Assembly (NCBI RefSeq): GCF_000278725.1
Contig: NZ_ALCA01000106.1
Location: 1-34,167 of the forward strand
Origin: Actinomyces sp. ICM47
GTDB taxonomy: Bacteria; Actinomycetota; Actinomycetes; Actinomycetales; Actinomycetaceae
Direction of reading: 5' to 3'
Length of the DNA: 34,167 bases
The notes beneath the pieces are model-generated. The model was not told the origin of the DNA. It searched no databases and was given only the letters and a program-made list of their open reading frames with translations. Below, piece after piece: positions 16,305 through 25,657 of the stretch (position 1 is its first letter; every line of letters starts with the position of its first letter). The translations under genes were made by a program, and so were the position numbers.

Positions 16305-16451
16305 TCAAACACCGAAGTGACACTCCGATTCAATCTTGTCTCCCTCCGCGACGGCATCATGACGCACGTTGTCGTCAAAGCGAACCACACGCGCCTCGTT
16401 GACGACCACACAGCCGTCATCTGCACCCCCGCATCTCGGGGCTGCGGCCAT
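16305..16451 (-). CDS. Candidate 48-residue small protein
   Basis: A short frame starts at an ATG (16451) with AGGAG five nt upstream and encodes 48 residues, including DDGCVVVNEARVVRFDDNVR and a C-terminal SECHFGV. Codon choice in the middle (GAC, AAC, GTC, GAG, GCG) looks coding, but GC at third positions is below that of neighbours. I do not recognise a family. It lies between the decayed lacI remnant and the chvE promoter, so it may be the tail of a degraded gene and not a working small protein. Two other frames are also open across it, which weakens the case. Confidence 0.3.
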   Translation of the reverse strand: MAAAPRCGGADDGCVVVNEARVVRFDDNVRHDAVAEGDKIESECHFGV

Positions 16452-16551
16452 TCACGCTCCTGCCTGAGCGCCGACAAACATCCGTTGAGTGAGCGTTCAT
16501 ATCTCCACGCACACAAGGCACGCACGCAGAAGAAAAGGCTCCTGAACGGGC

Positions 16552-16975
16552 GCACGGCCCCGTCGAACCACGCACAACGAGGCGGGTGGGACGCACGTAG
16601 GTATCGACCGAGCTTCCCTCTAGCGCCTGGCTAACAGCCTCCATCGCGCAGCGCCCACAATCAGCGAAATCCTGGTGAACCGTCGTCAGTCCCGGCCTCG
16701 CGTGCGGTAATCTCCAGGGCAATCAGCATCGAGGAGGGGCCAACATGAGCCGAGGTCGTGGTCACGACACCGATAATGCCTGAGCGGGCGGTCACCAGGG
16801 TTCAGGCCACGGAGTTTGGACGGTATCCCAGCTGCGCAATCGCGGCCTGCACGCGTTCGCGCGTCCGCGGCGACACGCGCCCCTTACCGTTCACAACGCG
16901 AGACACTGTCTGATGCGAGACACCGACCAATTGAGCTACGTCCGCCATCGACGGAGGACGACCGTTGCGCGACAT
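16552..16975 (-). pseudogene. Decayed LacI family transcriptional regulator
   Basis: The start at 16975, behind GGGAGGGG, encodes a clear LacI helix-turn-helix ([20 protein letters not shown], then [12 protein letters not shown] and GYRPNSVA, residues 1-57). The frame then meets TGA where family members have an arginine (a CGA to TGA change would explain it). It continues in the same frame with TLVTARSGIIGVV and SSMLIALEITAREAG, the start of the sugar-binding domain. At about 16688-16698 the sequence jumps, in another frame, to PGLTTVHQDFADCGRCAMEA and VRPTRLVVRGSTGP, the typical LacI C-terminus. Roughly 180-200 codons of the core are missing. The C-terminal frame stays open to 16417 without a normal stop. 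The 57-residue helix-turn-helix could still be made but would lack effector-binding and most dimer contacts. It lies upstream of the ChvE operon on the same strand and was probably its repressor. Confidence 0.88.
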
Positions 16976-17066
16976 ACCGGTCCCCTCCCGTATGCGTCCT
17001 GCTTTGTTCACATCCTCAACGAAACGCACAAACGGCATATTACACGCCACACTTTTTAAATAAATC

Positions 17067-17082
17067 GTCAAACGTTCATACT
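17067..17082 (-). promoter_or_regulatory. Possible autoregulatory site of the lacI remnant
   Basis: The minus strand here reads ATGAACGTTTGACG and shares TGAACGTT with the operator inside the chvE promoter (TGTGAACGTTAACA on the minus strand). It lies about 100 nt upstream of the lacI remnant and about 65 nt upstream of the permease start on the other strand, so it could have served either gene. Only the AACGTT core is palindromic. Confidence 0.3.
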
Positions 17083-17140
17083 GATCACAGAGAATAGAGG
17101 CGTCCCTAACACCACTTGGATAAAGGTCCAGGAGACACAG

Positions 17141-19081
17141 ATGGCATCACGCCCCTCGTCCGCTCCCCACCCCGTCGATCAAGTTCCTCCCTTTGGAAAA
17201 CTCACCATTCTGGGTATTCAGCATGTCCTCGCGTTCTACGCGGGTGCCGTGGTCGTCCCGTTCTTCATTGTCAAACAGCTCGGGCTCGACGATGAAACTC
17301 TCATTCACCTCATCAACGCAGACCTGCTCACCTGCGGCATCGCCACCATCATCCAGTCGGTCGGCATCGGCCGCTTCGTCGGCGTGAAGCTCCCCCTCAT
17401 CCAGGGCGTCACCTTCACCGCCGTCTCCCCCCTCATCGCGATCGGCGCGGCGGCCACGCCACCCGGCGCCGACCCGAAGACCGGCCTGGCCACCATGTAC
17501 GGCTCCATCATCGCCGTCGGCCTCATCGTCTTCCTGGCCGCCCCCTTCTTCGCCAAGCTCCTGCGTTTCTTCCCGCCGGTCGTCACGGGCACGCTCCTGA
17601 CGGTCATGGGCACGACCCTGCTTTCCGTCTCTGCCGACGACATTTTGAGGTGGACTGACGATGCACCGGCGGACACGAAGGCGGCGCTCACCTTCGAATC
17701 GCTCGCCTACGCCATCGGCACCATCGTCATCATCGTCCTCATCCAGCGCCTCTTCAAGGGCTTCATGGGAACGCTCTCAGTCCTCCTCGGCCTCGTCATT
17801 ATGACGGGTGTTGCCTTCGCGATGGGCAAGACCAATTTCGCAGGCGTCGGAAACGCCAGCTGGGTGGCCGTCACCCGCCCCTTCTTCTTCGGGCTCCCCC
17901 AGTTCTCTGTGACTGCCATCATCGCGATGATCATCGTCATGGCCGTGACCGCCGTGGAGACCACGGGTGACGTGTTCGCGACCGGCGAGGTCGTGGGCAA
18001 GCGTATCGCCCCACGTGACATCGCCAACGCCCTGCGCGCCGACGGCCTGTCCACCCTGCTGGGCGGCGTCCTCAACTCCTTCCCCTACACCTGCTTTGCG
18101 CAGAACGTCGGCCTGGTGCGCCTCACCCGTGTGAGCTCCCGCTGGGTCGTCACCACGGCGGGTGTCTTCATGATCATCCTGGGCCTGCTGCCCAAGGCGG
18201 CGGCCATCGTCGCGGCCATCCCCTCCCCCGTCATCGGCGGCGCCTCCCTGGCGATGTTCGCCAACGTCGCCGTCGTCGGCATCCAGACCCTGGCGAAAGT
18301 CGATCTGCGCGACAACCGCAACGCCGTCATCGTCTCCACGTCGATCGGCCTGGCCCTCCTCGTCACCTTCAGGAAAGAGGACATCCTCACGGCCATGCCC
18401 TCCTGGCTGCAGATCATCTTCGGCTCCGGCGTGACCATCGGCTCGCTGACGGCCATCATCCTGAACATCCTGTTCTTCCACATCGGACGCCAGGCTTCGC
18501 CGGACGTGGCCGTGGTGGACGGCAAGAAGATCAACCTGGACGACGTCAACGCGATGGATCGCGACCAATTCGTCGCGACCTTCTCCTCGATGTTCTCCGC
18601 TCACACGTGGCCGGTCGAGCGCGCCTGGGAGTCCCGCCCCTTCGCCTCTGTGTCCGAGCTGCGTTCCTCCTTCGAGAACGCCGTGCTGGCGGCAACGCAG
18701 CAGGAGGCCGAAGAACTCATTGCGTCGTACTCGGATATCGTGTCGCTGGTCCTCGATGGCCAGGGTGACGAGCAGTCCCTGGCCGATACGGCGAACCTGT
18801 CCGTCGGTGATCTGACGGACAAGGAGGCTGAGGAGCTGCGCGCCCTGGCCAGCGCGTACCGCGAGAAGTTTGGCCGTCCGCTGGTGATCTGCGTGGATAA
18901 CGTGGTGGACCGCAAGCACCTGCTGGAATCCGGTTGGCGCCGCGTCGAGCATTCCCCGGCCCGCGAGGCTCGTTTCGCCCTCGGCGAGGTCATCGATATC
19001 GCCGACCTGCGCTTCGATCAGCTGGTCGCCGACGCGAACCCCATGCGCGCCGCGTGGGACGCGGGGGTTGAGCGCCTCTAG
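17141..19081 (+). CDS. NCS2 purine/xanthine-type permease fused to an OHCU decarboxylase-like domain
   Basis: A 646-residue fusion. Residues about 15-455 form an NCS2 nucleobase permease with 12-14 hydrophobic segments. Family motifs include [34 protein letters not shown] and [19 protein letters not shown], the last typical of the xanthine/urate branch. Residues about 467-635 match 2-oxo-4-hydroxy-4-carboxy-5-ureidoimidazoline (OHCU) decarboxylase, a urate-breakdown enzyme: [50 protein letters not shown] and [17 protein letters not shown]. The family's catalytic His in the HPxL motif is Tyr530 here (SYSDI), and the catalytic Glu of the SxxEQ motif aligns with Asp549 with the following Gln lost, so this domain is probably not an active decarboxylase. 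AGGAG precedes the ATG. No uricase or allantoin genes lie nearby. It stands alone and ends at a terminator. Confidence 0.9.
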   Translation: MASRPSSAPHPVDQVPPFGKLTILGIQHVLAFYAGAVVVPFFIVKQLGLDDETLIHLINADLLTCGIATIIQSVGIGRFVGVKLPLIQGVTFTAVSPLIAIGAAATPPGADPKTGLATMYGSIIAVGLIVFLAAPFFAKLLRFFPPVVTGTLLTVMGTTLLSVSADDILRWTDDAPADTKAALTFESLAYAIGTIVIIVLIQRLFKGFMGTLSVLLGLVIMTGVAFAMGKTNFAGVGNASWVAVTRPFFFGLPQFSVTAIIAMIIVMAVTAVETTGDVFATGEVVGKRIAPRDIANALRADGLSTLLGGVLNSFPYTCFAQNVGLVRLTRVSSRWVVTTAGVFMIILGLLPKAAAIVAAIPSPVIGGASLAMFANVAVVGIQTLAKVDLRDNRNAVIVSTSIGLALLVTFRKEDILTAMPSWLQIIFGSGVTIGSLTAIILNILFFHIGRQASPDVAVVDGKKINLDDVNAMDRDQFVATFSSMFSAHTWPVERAWESRPFASVSELRSSFENAVLAATQQEAEELIASYSDIVSLVLDGQGDEQSLADTANLSVGDLTDKEAEELRALASAYREKFGRPLVICVDNVVDRKHLLESGWRRVEHSPAREARFALGEVIDIADLRFDQLVADANPMRAAWDAGVERL

Positions 19082-19105
19082 AGTCGTTCGCCCTGTCAGT
19101 GACGA

Positions 19106-19153
19106 GGCCGGGGCGCGTTGGGCTTTTTCGTAGAGTCCCGGCGCGCCCCGGCC
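19106..19153 (+). terminator. Hairpin terminator of the permease gene
   Basis: Arms GGCCGGGGCGCG (19106-19117) and CGCGCCCCGGCC (19142-19153) pair perfectly over 12 bp, and an inner GGG/CCC can extend the stem. It lies 24 nt after the permease stop. Confidence 0.7.
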
Positions 19154-19221
19154 TTGTGCTGCCCGAGTGTCCCAACAGCCACTACGCATAACATCCCGGG
19201 TGGCGCTTGTTGCTCCTGACT

Positions 19222-19260
19222 ATGCGGGAGGGGCGACCGGGTTGGCCGCCCCTCCCGCAT
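19222..19260 (-). terminator. Hairpin terminator of the small lipoprotein gene
   Basis: Perfect 14-bp arms ATGCGGGAGGGGCG (19222-19235) and CGCCCCTCCCGCAT (19247-19260), 23 nt past the lipoprotein stop on the minus strand. It is paired with the terminator of the convergent permease gene. Confidence 0.7.
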
Positions 19261-19283
19261 GCGCTCGGATTGTCAGCGATGCG

Positions 19284-19685
19284 TCACCGATCCCACGAGA
19301 AGCCGCACAGCTCGTTGAGCTTCTCGCCGTGCGCCGAGAGTTCTGTGGTGAGGTCTAGGACCTCGTTGGATTCGTAGAAGTCGGCACCGTTGTTCATGGC
19401 GTCAGCGAGCTTGTCCATGTCGGTGATGACGTCCGCGTACGCAGCCTTCACGTCATCGTTGGTGACCTTCTTGGCAGCTTCCTTGTGGATGGCGAGGAAC
19501 ACATCCAGTTTGTTCTTGAAGTCCTCGGAACCAGAGAACGCGGACAGCGCGTCCACCTGTTCCAGGGCGTTATCGCGGGCGTTGTTGATTTCTTTGCAGG
19601 CATCGGCCTTGGACTGGGATCCGCAGGCAGCCATGCCGAGCGGGAACAGAAGGACGAGGCCGGCGGCGACGAGACGGCGCTTCAT
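19284..19685 (-). CDS. Small lipoprotein of unknown function
   Basis: A 133-residue exported protein. The signal peptide MKRRLVAAGLVLLFPLGM is followed by lipobox AAC with the lipidated cysteine at residue 21. The mature part is mostly helical and charged (KADACKEINNARDNALEQVD, then DDVKAAYADVITDMDKLADA). It has two further cysteines (Cys30 and one near the C-terminus in ELCGF) that could form a disulfide. I do not recognise a named family; similar short helical lipoproteins are common in Actinomyces and their roles are unknown. AAGGAG lies 8 nt upstream of the ATG. It is a single-gene unit between the permease and the surface-protein cluster. Confidence 0.85.
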   Translation of the reverse strand: MKRRLVAAGLVLLFPLGMAACGSQSKADACKEINNARDNALEQVDALSAFSGSEDFKNKLDVFLAIHKEAAKKVTNDDVKAAYADVITDMDKLADAMNNGADFYESNEVLDLTTELSAHGEKLNELCGFSWDR

Positions 19686-20016
19686 GAGGTTTCTCCTTGA
19701 TTGAGTTCGTGATGCCGCGAAAGTCTATCGCTTTTCCACTTGGTAAGCAGGGACCGGTGGTTCCCGTCCCCACGCTCCACGAGGAAACGTCGGTTAACCT
19801 TCGGCTCACGCACGAAGCGTGGTGAAAAACGACGTGTCGCGGAACGCTTCAGGGCGCATCCGCATGCAAACCCTCTATCCCACACGTGAACCCGCTGCTC
19901 CGCACGTGGGCAGCCCCGCCGACGCTCCGATGAGCGGGTTTACGTGCGCAAAAGACGTCCCCGCCTCCGACTAGTGCACGCAGCGACCTATAATCCTCAC
20001 CCTGATTACTCGCTCA
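19686..20016. other. Intergenic region with a long-armed inverted repeat
   Basis: No gene is supported. CACGTGAACCCGCT (19883-19896) and AGCGGGTTTACGTG (19933-19946) are 14-nt arms that pair with one wobble around a 36-nt spacer. A consensus TATAAT lies at 19989-19994 on the plus strand but has no -35 partner at the usual distance. The promoter of the small lipoprotein must lie near its start, but I could not place it. Confidence 0.4.
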
Positions 20017-20182
20017 TCGAGCGCGCGCAGATATGCCGAGGGGCCGACCTTTCGGTCGGCCCCTCGGCGTATCCCATCAACACAGTGCGAGTTCTCCCAG
20101 ATGACTCCTCAAACGTAGCTCGTCGGCATTATTCGGACCCGTGTGGCCCGCGCCGTATTCCCATGCGATGACGCCTACTGTA
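20017..20182 (-). repeat. Conserved 3' element, copy 1
   Basis: This 166-nt stretch matches 30066-30231 without gaps, with about 9 mismatches by eye. It lies downstream of the 1783-residue subtilase gene. It contains a 19-bp hairpin (20031-20049 with 20054-20072, one wobble) whose loop is GAAA when read in the direction of the surface genes. The most conserved part (20035-20129) has a single difference between copies. Differences elsewhere would change amino acids in the only shared open frame, so it does not look protein-coding. It may be a structured 3' untranslated region and terminator, or a small RNA. Confidence 0.85.
20031..20072 (-). terminator. GAAA-capped hairpin downstream of the subtilase/LRR gene
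   Basis: 19-bp arms with a GAAA tetraloop on the minus strand; the stem core is GCCGAGGGGCCGACC. It lies about 235 nt after the stop codon, unusually far for a simple terminator. Confidence 0.6.
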
Positions 20183-20305
20183 TGGAGCCAACCTTGTGGG
20201 ACCCCACAGGCAACCTGGGAAAAGCCTGGGACTTTATGCGCTCGCGTCCCGACGCGGTGTTCGGGGCGCGAGCGGGGCGCGAGCCTTGGCACCATGGCAG
20301 GGACG

Positions 20306-23300
20306 CTACAGGAGCTGGCCCGTGTCGGAGAAGTGGTACCACTTCCACCCGATGCGTACCCATCCCGTCGCCATAGCTCCGGTGCCGGGTTGCAGGTAGT
20401 ACCAGGCACCTCCGTCTGTGATCCAGCCGGTGGCCATCGCACCGGTTGTGGGATCTAGATAGTACGTATCCGTGCCCAGCGTCAGCCATCCGCTCTGCTG
20501 AGCACCCGTCGAGGAGTGGTAGTACCACGAGTCCCCGTCGAGCACCCACCCGGTCTTCGCACACCCATTCGCGTCGAATCGGTATACCTGCGCGTCGATG
20601 GTGAGCGTCGAACTGCGTTCAACAGTGCCATCCGCGTATCGGTAGCTCCAACAGCTCCCGTTGTGCGACCACGATCCCACCTGCGGGGTCGGATCCGGCT
20701 GAGGGCTGCCCGCGAGCGCCACCGTCACCGGGTGACGCAGATGCGTGGCGTCGCGCACCTCGATGCGCAGCGTCGTATCGCTGCTTGACGGGTTCCACGA
20801 CAGAAGCGCAGAGGCAGAGTCGGCGTTGGCCGTCATGTCCGCCCAGTCGAGCACGGGTGTTTCGGTTCCATCCGCGCTGACCTGCGTGGCTCGCATCTGG
20901 TATCCGCCCGGAACACCACCGGTCACGGAGGCGGTGATCTGGGTCGGGGTACCGACGGATGCCGACAGCTCGTACCCGTCATCGGCCTCGGTGATTCCCA
21001 CGCCGGACACGGTCACAGTTGCGGGGGTGTACCGATGGATGCGCGCGGTATCGAGGCGTGCTTGCCGCAGCGTGTTCTCAGCCGTGGCCCATGCGGGCGA
21101 TCCCTGCGCGTCGGCGACATACACGTCGATGTCGTCGGGTCTTCCCCCAAGCAGGTAGGAGTACAGGGCGAATTGTGTGGTTGTGGACGGCAGGACGAGG
21201 ACTCTCGGGAAGCTCCCCGAGAGGGTGATGTCCGTTATCCCTTCGCCGAAGAATGTACTCATCAGAGACGTATCCGAGGCGCTCTCTTCGTAATCCACGA
21301 CGCCCTGGACCCCACCTCGCACGATGAGGTGCTGGGGAGCCGTGAGGCTTGTACCCCTCGACGAGATCTTCCTGATCTGCGTTCCAAACTCGACCGTCTC
21401 GAGTCCCGTATTCGCCAGTCCGCCCGAGTATTGCACGGAGTCGGGAATTTCCAGTTCCGTCAACGACATGGCACCGTCAAATGCGCGGGCACCGATGGTC
21501 GTCACCGCACCAGGCAGGACAATCGACGTCAGGGCAGTCGACGCGAACGCCCTCTCCCCCACCGTTGTCAGCTGCGAAGGATAGTCTCGCGTGTCGTCGA
21601 ATGTCACCGAGGTCAAAGCGGTCGACGCAAACGCGTCTGCTTGAATCTCTCGGACGCTCGCGGGAATACGAACGCTGCGAATCACCCGACGCGCCTTATC
21701 AAAAGCGGAGGGTGCGATCACCGTGACCGTATCCGGAATCGTCACGTCGGGCGAGGACCCCTCGTAGCTGGTCAAGACACCCGACGCATCGATCACGAAG
21801 TCCCTGGATGCTTCGCCTTCGATCGTGACCGGTATGGACACGCTTCTCGCTCGCCCATACCGATTTCTCACCGTCGCACGCAACGTACCGCTTCCTTCCG
21901 TGCTCGACGCCGTCACCGTCGCCGACAGCGTGTCACGGCTGGGCGTGACCGTTCCAAGAGAGGCAGGCACCAGCTTCCACGTCACCGTGCGCCCCTTGAA
22001 GGTTGATGCAAGGAACGCCTCAACTGTCGCCGCTTGCCCCGCCTGGAGAGTAAGCGAGGAAGTCGACAGCTCGATACCCGTCCATGATGAGACCGCGCGG
22101 ACGCTGACCTGCGCGCTCGCGGACACGCTCGATTGCGTCGTGTCGGCTGCGGTGATCGTCGCGCTTCCGGTTCCCACCGCCCGCACGTGTCCTTGATCGT
22201 CAACGGTCGCCACGGCCTCGTTCGAGGAGGACCACACGAGGCCGGTGACGGTCGCGTTGGCGGGTTCGTAGTCCGCGCGCAGGGTCGTCGTCTGCCCGAC
22301 GATAAGCGAGGAGGACTGCGGGGTCAGGGACAGCGCGGTCATCGGGATCCCCGCCAGGTTCACGTGTGCCGTCGTCCGATTCTTGCCCGCGTCCCAGGCG
22401 TACAGGGTCAGGGCGGCCGGGTTGGCCGCCGTCAGGGACTCGGGCAGGTCCTTCCACGCGATCTCGTAGTGGCTCGTGTATGTGCCGTCGTCCTGATGTG
22501 CGTCCGTCAAGCCTTCCGTCACCGAGTAGGCGGGTTCGTTCTCGGTTATCGCAGAGAACCCGTACCCGGCCAGCGGCGACGAGTCAGTGATGTCGATGAC
22601 CAGTGTGCGTTCCCCTGCGTCATCCCTGACGTCGAGCGTGGTCACGACGGGAGCTTGGGTGTCCAGCATCAGCTCGTAGCTTTGCTGGTGCGTGGTCGAA
22701 GACGGGCCGTCCGATGCTGCTTCAATCGTGAGGGTGTAAGGTCCGTCGGGCAGCTCTGTACCCGACGCGTCGAATCCGTCAAAGACGGCCGCGTCCGTGT
22801 GAGGGGTTTCGGCAGTGTCAGCCTGGGCGTCGACGGTGTCAGGAACTTGCGTCTTCCCGTCGAAGGGGTACTTTCGTGCGCGGTGGCGCGTGTACGAGCG
22901 CACAACTGTACCGGCCTCGTTCTTGTAGGTGTAGGTCACCACCGGTACGTTGCGCAGCAGGACAGTACGAGGTGCAATCGACGTTGGCGCTTCGGGCAGG
23001 GGCGAGCGCGAAACGACGTAGCGGGCACCATCGAGTCCCACGCGCGGCTCATCGAGCGGAGCGCGCGTCGCAAGGTTGATCAGGGAAGACCGGTCGGCGT
23101 GGAAGTCGCTTCCCTGCGCGTCGAAGACGCTGGGGTCTCCCCAGGAGCCGTAGAACCCCATGTAGGGAACCGTCAGGTCGGGTGCCCCGTCGGTGCTCGC
23201 GAAGGTGACGGCGCCGTCAATAAAGGTTCCCTTAGGCGCGTTCGCGGCGGCGTACGAGGCAAACTCAGCCTGAGGGGTCACCGTGACGGTCACGGAGGCG

Positions 23301-25657
23301 CGCGATCTGGCGGGCACGCGCAACGCGTTCGCCGAGAAGATCAGGGAGATACCCTGATTCGCCCAGTTCTTGGAGTGCTGGGTGAAGTACCCGTTTTCGG
23401 TGATCTCGGAGAGAGCTTGGCCTCCGAGCGTGTAGGTGTGATCGTCGCCGGACAGGTTGGTCAGCCTCACCGTGAAGCTCCAGCCCTGCGTTCCATCTCC
23501 GAGGTCTGCCTTCGGGCGAGATGGGTCGGACGCTCCTTCCACGGTCGGGTAGACGGCCGTGGTGGTTGCCGCGACCGCGTCGACGAGGCCGGCACCGACT
23601 CTACGCGGCGAGTAATAGGTTCCGTTGCGTTGCTCAACGTCTTGGAGCGGATGAGCGGTGCCCATCAGGATATTCGCAACGACAGCGTCCTTATCCGCGT
23701 GGCTCATGCGCGCGAACAACGGATCGCTTGCGATGCGCTCACGCACGAGGGCGGCCACGCCGGCGACGTGCGGGCTTGCCTGCGAGGTGCCGGTCATTCG
23801 CACGTACTGGTCAAGATATCCAGCGGAGACGACATTGCCGCCGGGTGCGGTGATCTCGGGCTTGAGTGTGATGTCGGGTGACACGCCCCAGGAGGAAGTG
23901 GGATAGACCATCGGCATATCGGTCACGGGAACCTGGTCGGAATACGTGAGGGTGATCGTCACGCTCCCGGAGGCAGAGGATCGTAGCGCCTCGGCGAGGG
24001 TGTCGTGGTCTTTGTTCGTGATGGTGACGGTCGGCAACGTTGCGTGCTCGTCGATTATTGCCGCGTAGGGAACCACACCCTGATCGGGGTCTCCGAGCAT
24101 GAGCGCTGCTGGGCGCGCTGACAGGGACTCAGCCGTACTCACTTGCCGCCAGGCACTGATCCCGTTGTTGTATTCCCCGTTCCCGCCGCCGTTTTCCAGG
24201 AGAATGACATCGGAGAGATCGCCCTGGTTGTCGGCGACGAGTCGCTCGAGCGTGCTTGCATCACCCGCGCCGGCGTCAATGACGCGGTAGGTTCCCTCTG
24301 GGATGGCACGCAGGTCAGCCTTCGCCTGATCATCCCAATCAACGGCGGCGCGGTAGAAGATCCGCTGGCCCTCGTACGTCAGATAGGGCAGGGCCAACAC
24401 GTTATCGACCGAGGCGACGGTCAACGACGGTTTGAAGGAACCCGGCTCGGTCACCGTGGAAGTATCCGGTTCGGTCGCGTAGGGTGCAGCGCTGCCATTG
24501 AGGGTTCCGTACGCGGCAGACCCCTCATTCCCCGCGCACACGTTGACGGTGATACCTTCATCTGTCAGGGCTTTGAGCACACCATCGTAGACGCTGCCGG
24601 CCTCGCTGCTCATGCCACCGCCTCGCACAAGAGACAGGTTGATGATGTCCGGTTTGAGGATGAGGGCGTCATCGAGCGCATCCAGCACTGCCCTGTCCTG
24701 AATACCGCTCCCATCTCCGGCCACTTTTGCAGCGATGATCTGAGCGTTCGGCGCAACGCCCCGCAGCTCGGGCGCGTTGGCGGCGGCGATACCGGCGACG
24801 TGCGTCCCGTGCAGGCTGTTGAAGATATATCCGGGATTCGGATTGTCATCCTCGTCGGCGTAATCGTAGACAAAGGGGATCTTTTTGCTCACGTAACGTC
24901 CCCCTTTCCCGTGCGGGAGTTTACTGGTCAAGGCCTCGACGTCCGCTTGACTCATGCGCACGTCAACTCCGTCCATGGAGCCGGCAAAGGCGGCATGCCC
25001 TATCACCAGTCCTGTGTCGATGATTTCGATAACCTGGCGGTCGCCCTTCAGGCTGGTCTGGTTGGCGCGAATCATCTCGAGCGTGGAGGAATTGAGCACG
25101 TTGGGGTCAATGGCGGTGAGGACGGCGTCGTCTGCATCCTCACTGATCGTCGTAGGATCGTAGGTTTGCTCGACGAATGCTGCCTTAACGCCTTCGGTGG
25201 CACGAATGGCCTCCAGGGAGGAGGCCGGGGCTTCGAGCGCGAAGCCGTCGAGCGCGTGGCTGTATTCGCGCAGGACGGTGACGACCGAGCCGGGCGCGAC
25301 CCGATCAACCTCTGACTTGATGCGGGCTTTCATCTCTGCGTGTTTGGTATCCGTGCTCAGCCCAAAGACGCGCTTATCCCAGGGGATTCCGACGTCTCCT
25401 TCCTCAAGTTGGACGATGATCGTGGTCGGCGTGTCGTCGCTGGCATGCCCATCAACGTCCGAGGCCGTGGCAGGGTCCTGTGGGATGCGCGGCTGTGCGT
25501 CGCCGCCGGACTGCGCGTCGTCGCGCTGAGCAGCGAGGGTGCGCGGCTGGGCGTCGTCGGTGACGGCAGCCGCGCGTGTCGATGGGATTGTGACCGGGGT
25601 AAAAACGAGGGCACCTGCCGCTATCAGCGCCAGTGCCGTGACTTTTCGTCGGGACAT
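20306..25657 (-). CDS. Secreted subtilase (S8) with BIG2, leucine-rich and cell-wall-binding repeats
   Basis: A 1783-residue secreted protein. In order it has: a signal peptide (1-30, ending RAA); a propeptide (about 78-165); and a S8 peptidase domain with Asp214 (EIIDTG), His283 (HGTHVAG), oxyanion Asn377 and Ser625 (GTSQASPHVAG), all intact. The domain has a long insert between Asn and Ser, as in lactocepin/C5a-peptidase relatives. Next come Fn3-like domains (about 720-1100), a BIG2 domain (about 1105-1185), a second Ig-like domain (1190-1282), a short BspA-type leucine-rich block (1285-1450), another beta domain, and WYY/GWV cell-wall-binding repeats (1661-1783) ending in WYHFSDTGQ. There is no LPXTG. 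Residues up to about 1100 resemble the neighbouring subtilase; the remainder resembles the LRR protein at 30295-33432. The ATG has AAGTGAG upstream, shared by its paralogues. Substrates are likely host proteins, which is inference. Confidence 0.93.
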   Translation of the reverse strand: MSRRKVTALALIAAGALVFTPVTIPSTRAAAVTDDAQPRTLAAQRDDAQSGGDAQPRIPQDPATASDVDGHASDDTPTTIIVQLEEGDVGIPWDKRVFGLSTDTKHAEMKARIKSEVDRVAPGSVVTVLREYSHALDGFALEAPASSLEAIRATEGVKAAFVEQTYDPTTISEDADDAVLTAIDPNVLNSSTLEMIRANQTSLKGDRQVIEIIDTGLVIGHAAFAGSMDGVDVRMSQADVEALTSKLPHGKGGRYVSKKIPFVYDYADEDDNPNPGYIFNSLHGTHVAGIAAANAPELRGVAPNAQIIAAKVAGDGSGIQDRAVLDALDDALILKPDIINLSLVRGGGMSSEAGSVYDGVLKALTDEGITVNVCAGNEGSAAYGTLNGSAAPYATEPDTSTVTEPGSFKPSLTVASVDNVLALPYLTYEGQRIFYRAAVDWDDQAKADLRAIPEGTYRVIDAGAGDASTLERLVADNQGDLSDVILLENGGGNGEYNNGISAWRQVSTAESLSARPAALMLGDPDQGVVPYAAIIDEHATLPTVTITNKDHDTLAEALRSSASGSVTITLTYSDQVPVTDMPMVYPTSSWGVSPDITLKPEITAPGGNVVSAGYLDQYVRMTGTSQASPHVAGVAALVRERIASDPLFARMSHADKDAVVANILMGTAHPLQDVEQRNGTYYSPRRVGAGLVDAVAATTTAVYPTVEGASDPSRPKADLGDGTQGWSFTVRLTNLSGDDHTYTLGGQALSEITENGYFTQHSKNWANQGISLIFSANALRVPARSRASVTVTVTPQAEFASYAAANAPKGTFIDGAVTFASTDGAPDLTVPYMGFYGSWGDPSVFDAQGSDFHADRSSLINLATRAPLDEPRVGLDGARYVVSRSPLPEAPTSIAPRTVLLRNVPVVTYTYKNEAGTVVRSYTRHRARKYPFDGKTQVPDTVDAQADTAETPHTDAAVFDGFDASGTELPDGPYTLTIEAASDGPSSTTHQQSYELMLDTQAPVVTTLDVRDDAGERTLVIDITDSSPLAGYGFSAITENEPAYSVTEGLTDAHQDDGTYTSHYEIAWKDLPESLTAANPAALTLYAWDAGKNRTTAHVNLAGIPMTALSLTPQSSSLIVGQTTTLRADYEPANATVTGLVWSSSNEAVATVDDQGHVRAVGTGSATITAADTTQSSVSASAQVSVRAVSSWTGIELSTSSLTLQAGQAATVEAFLASTFKGRTVTWKLVPASLGTVTPSRDTLSATVTASSTEGSGTLRATVRNRYGRARSVSIPVTIEGEASRDFVIDASGVLTSYEGSSPDVTIPDTVTVIAPSAFDKARRVIRSVRIPASVREIQADAFASTALTSVTFDDTRDYPSQLTTVGERAFASTALTSIVLPGAVTTIGARAFDGAMSLTELEIPDSVQYSGGLANTGLETVEFGTQIRKISSRGTSLTAPQHLIVRGGVQGVVDYEESASDTSLMSTFFGEGITDITLSGSFPRVLVLPSTTTQFALYSYLLGGRPDDIDVYVADAQGSPAWATAENTLRQARLDTARIHRYTPATVTVSGVGITEADDGYELSASVGTPTQITASVTGGVPGGYQMRATQVSADGTETPVLDWADMTANADSASALLSWNPSSSDTTLRIEVRDATHLRHPVTVALAGSPQPDPTPQVGSWSHNGSCWSYRYADGTVERSSTLTIDAQVYRFDANGCAKTGWVLDGDSWYYHSSTGAQQSGWLTLGTDTYYLDPTTGAMATGWITDGGAWYYLQPGTGAMATGWVRIGWKWYHFSDTGQLL

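Noticed and set aside
19989..19994. A perfect TATAAT on the plus strand as a promoter for the 3' element
   Set aside because: No -35 at a workable distance, and copy 2 of the element has no equivalent, so it is not called as a promoter.
20077..20442. A minus-strand frame containing the conserved peptide VGVIAWEYG in the 3' element, with a similar one at 30126-30404
   Set aside because: Differences between the two copies mostly change amino acids, the upstream part of each frame overlaps unrelated coding sequence, and there is no ribosome site. Conservation is at the nucleotide level.
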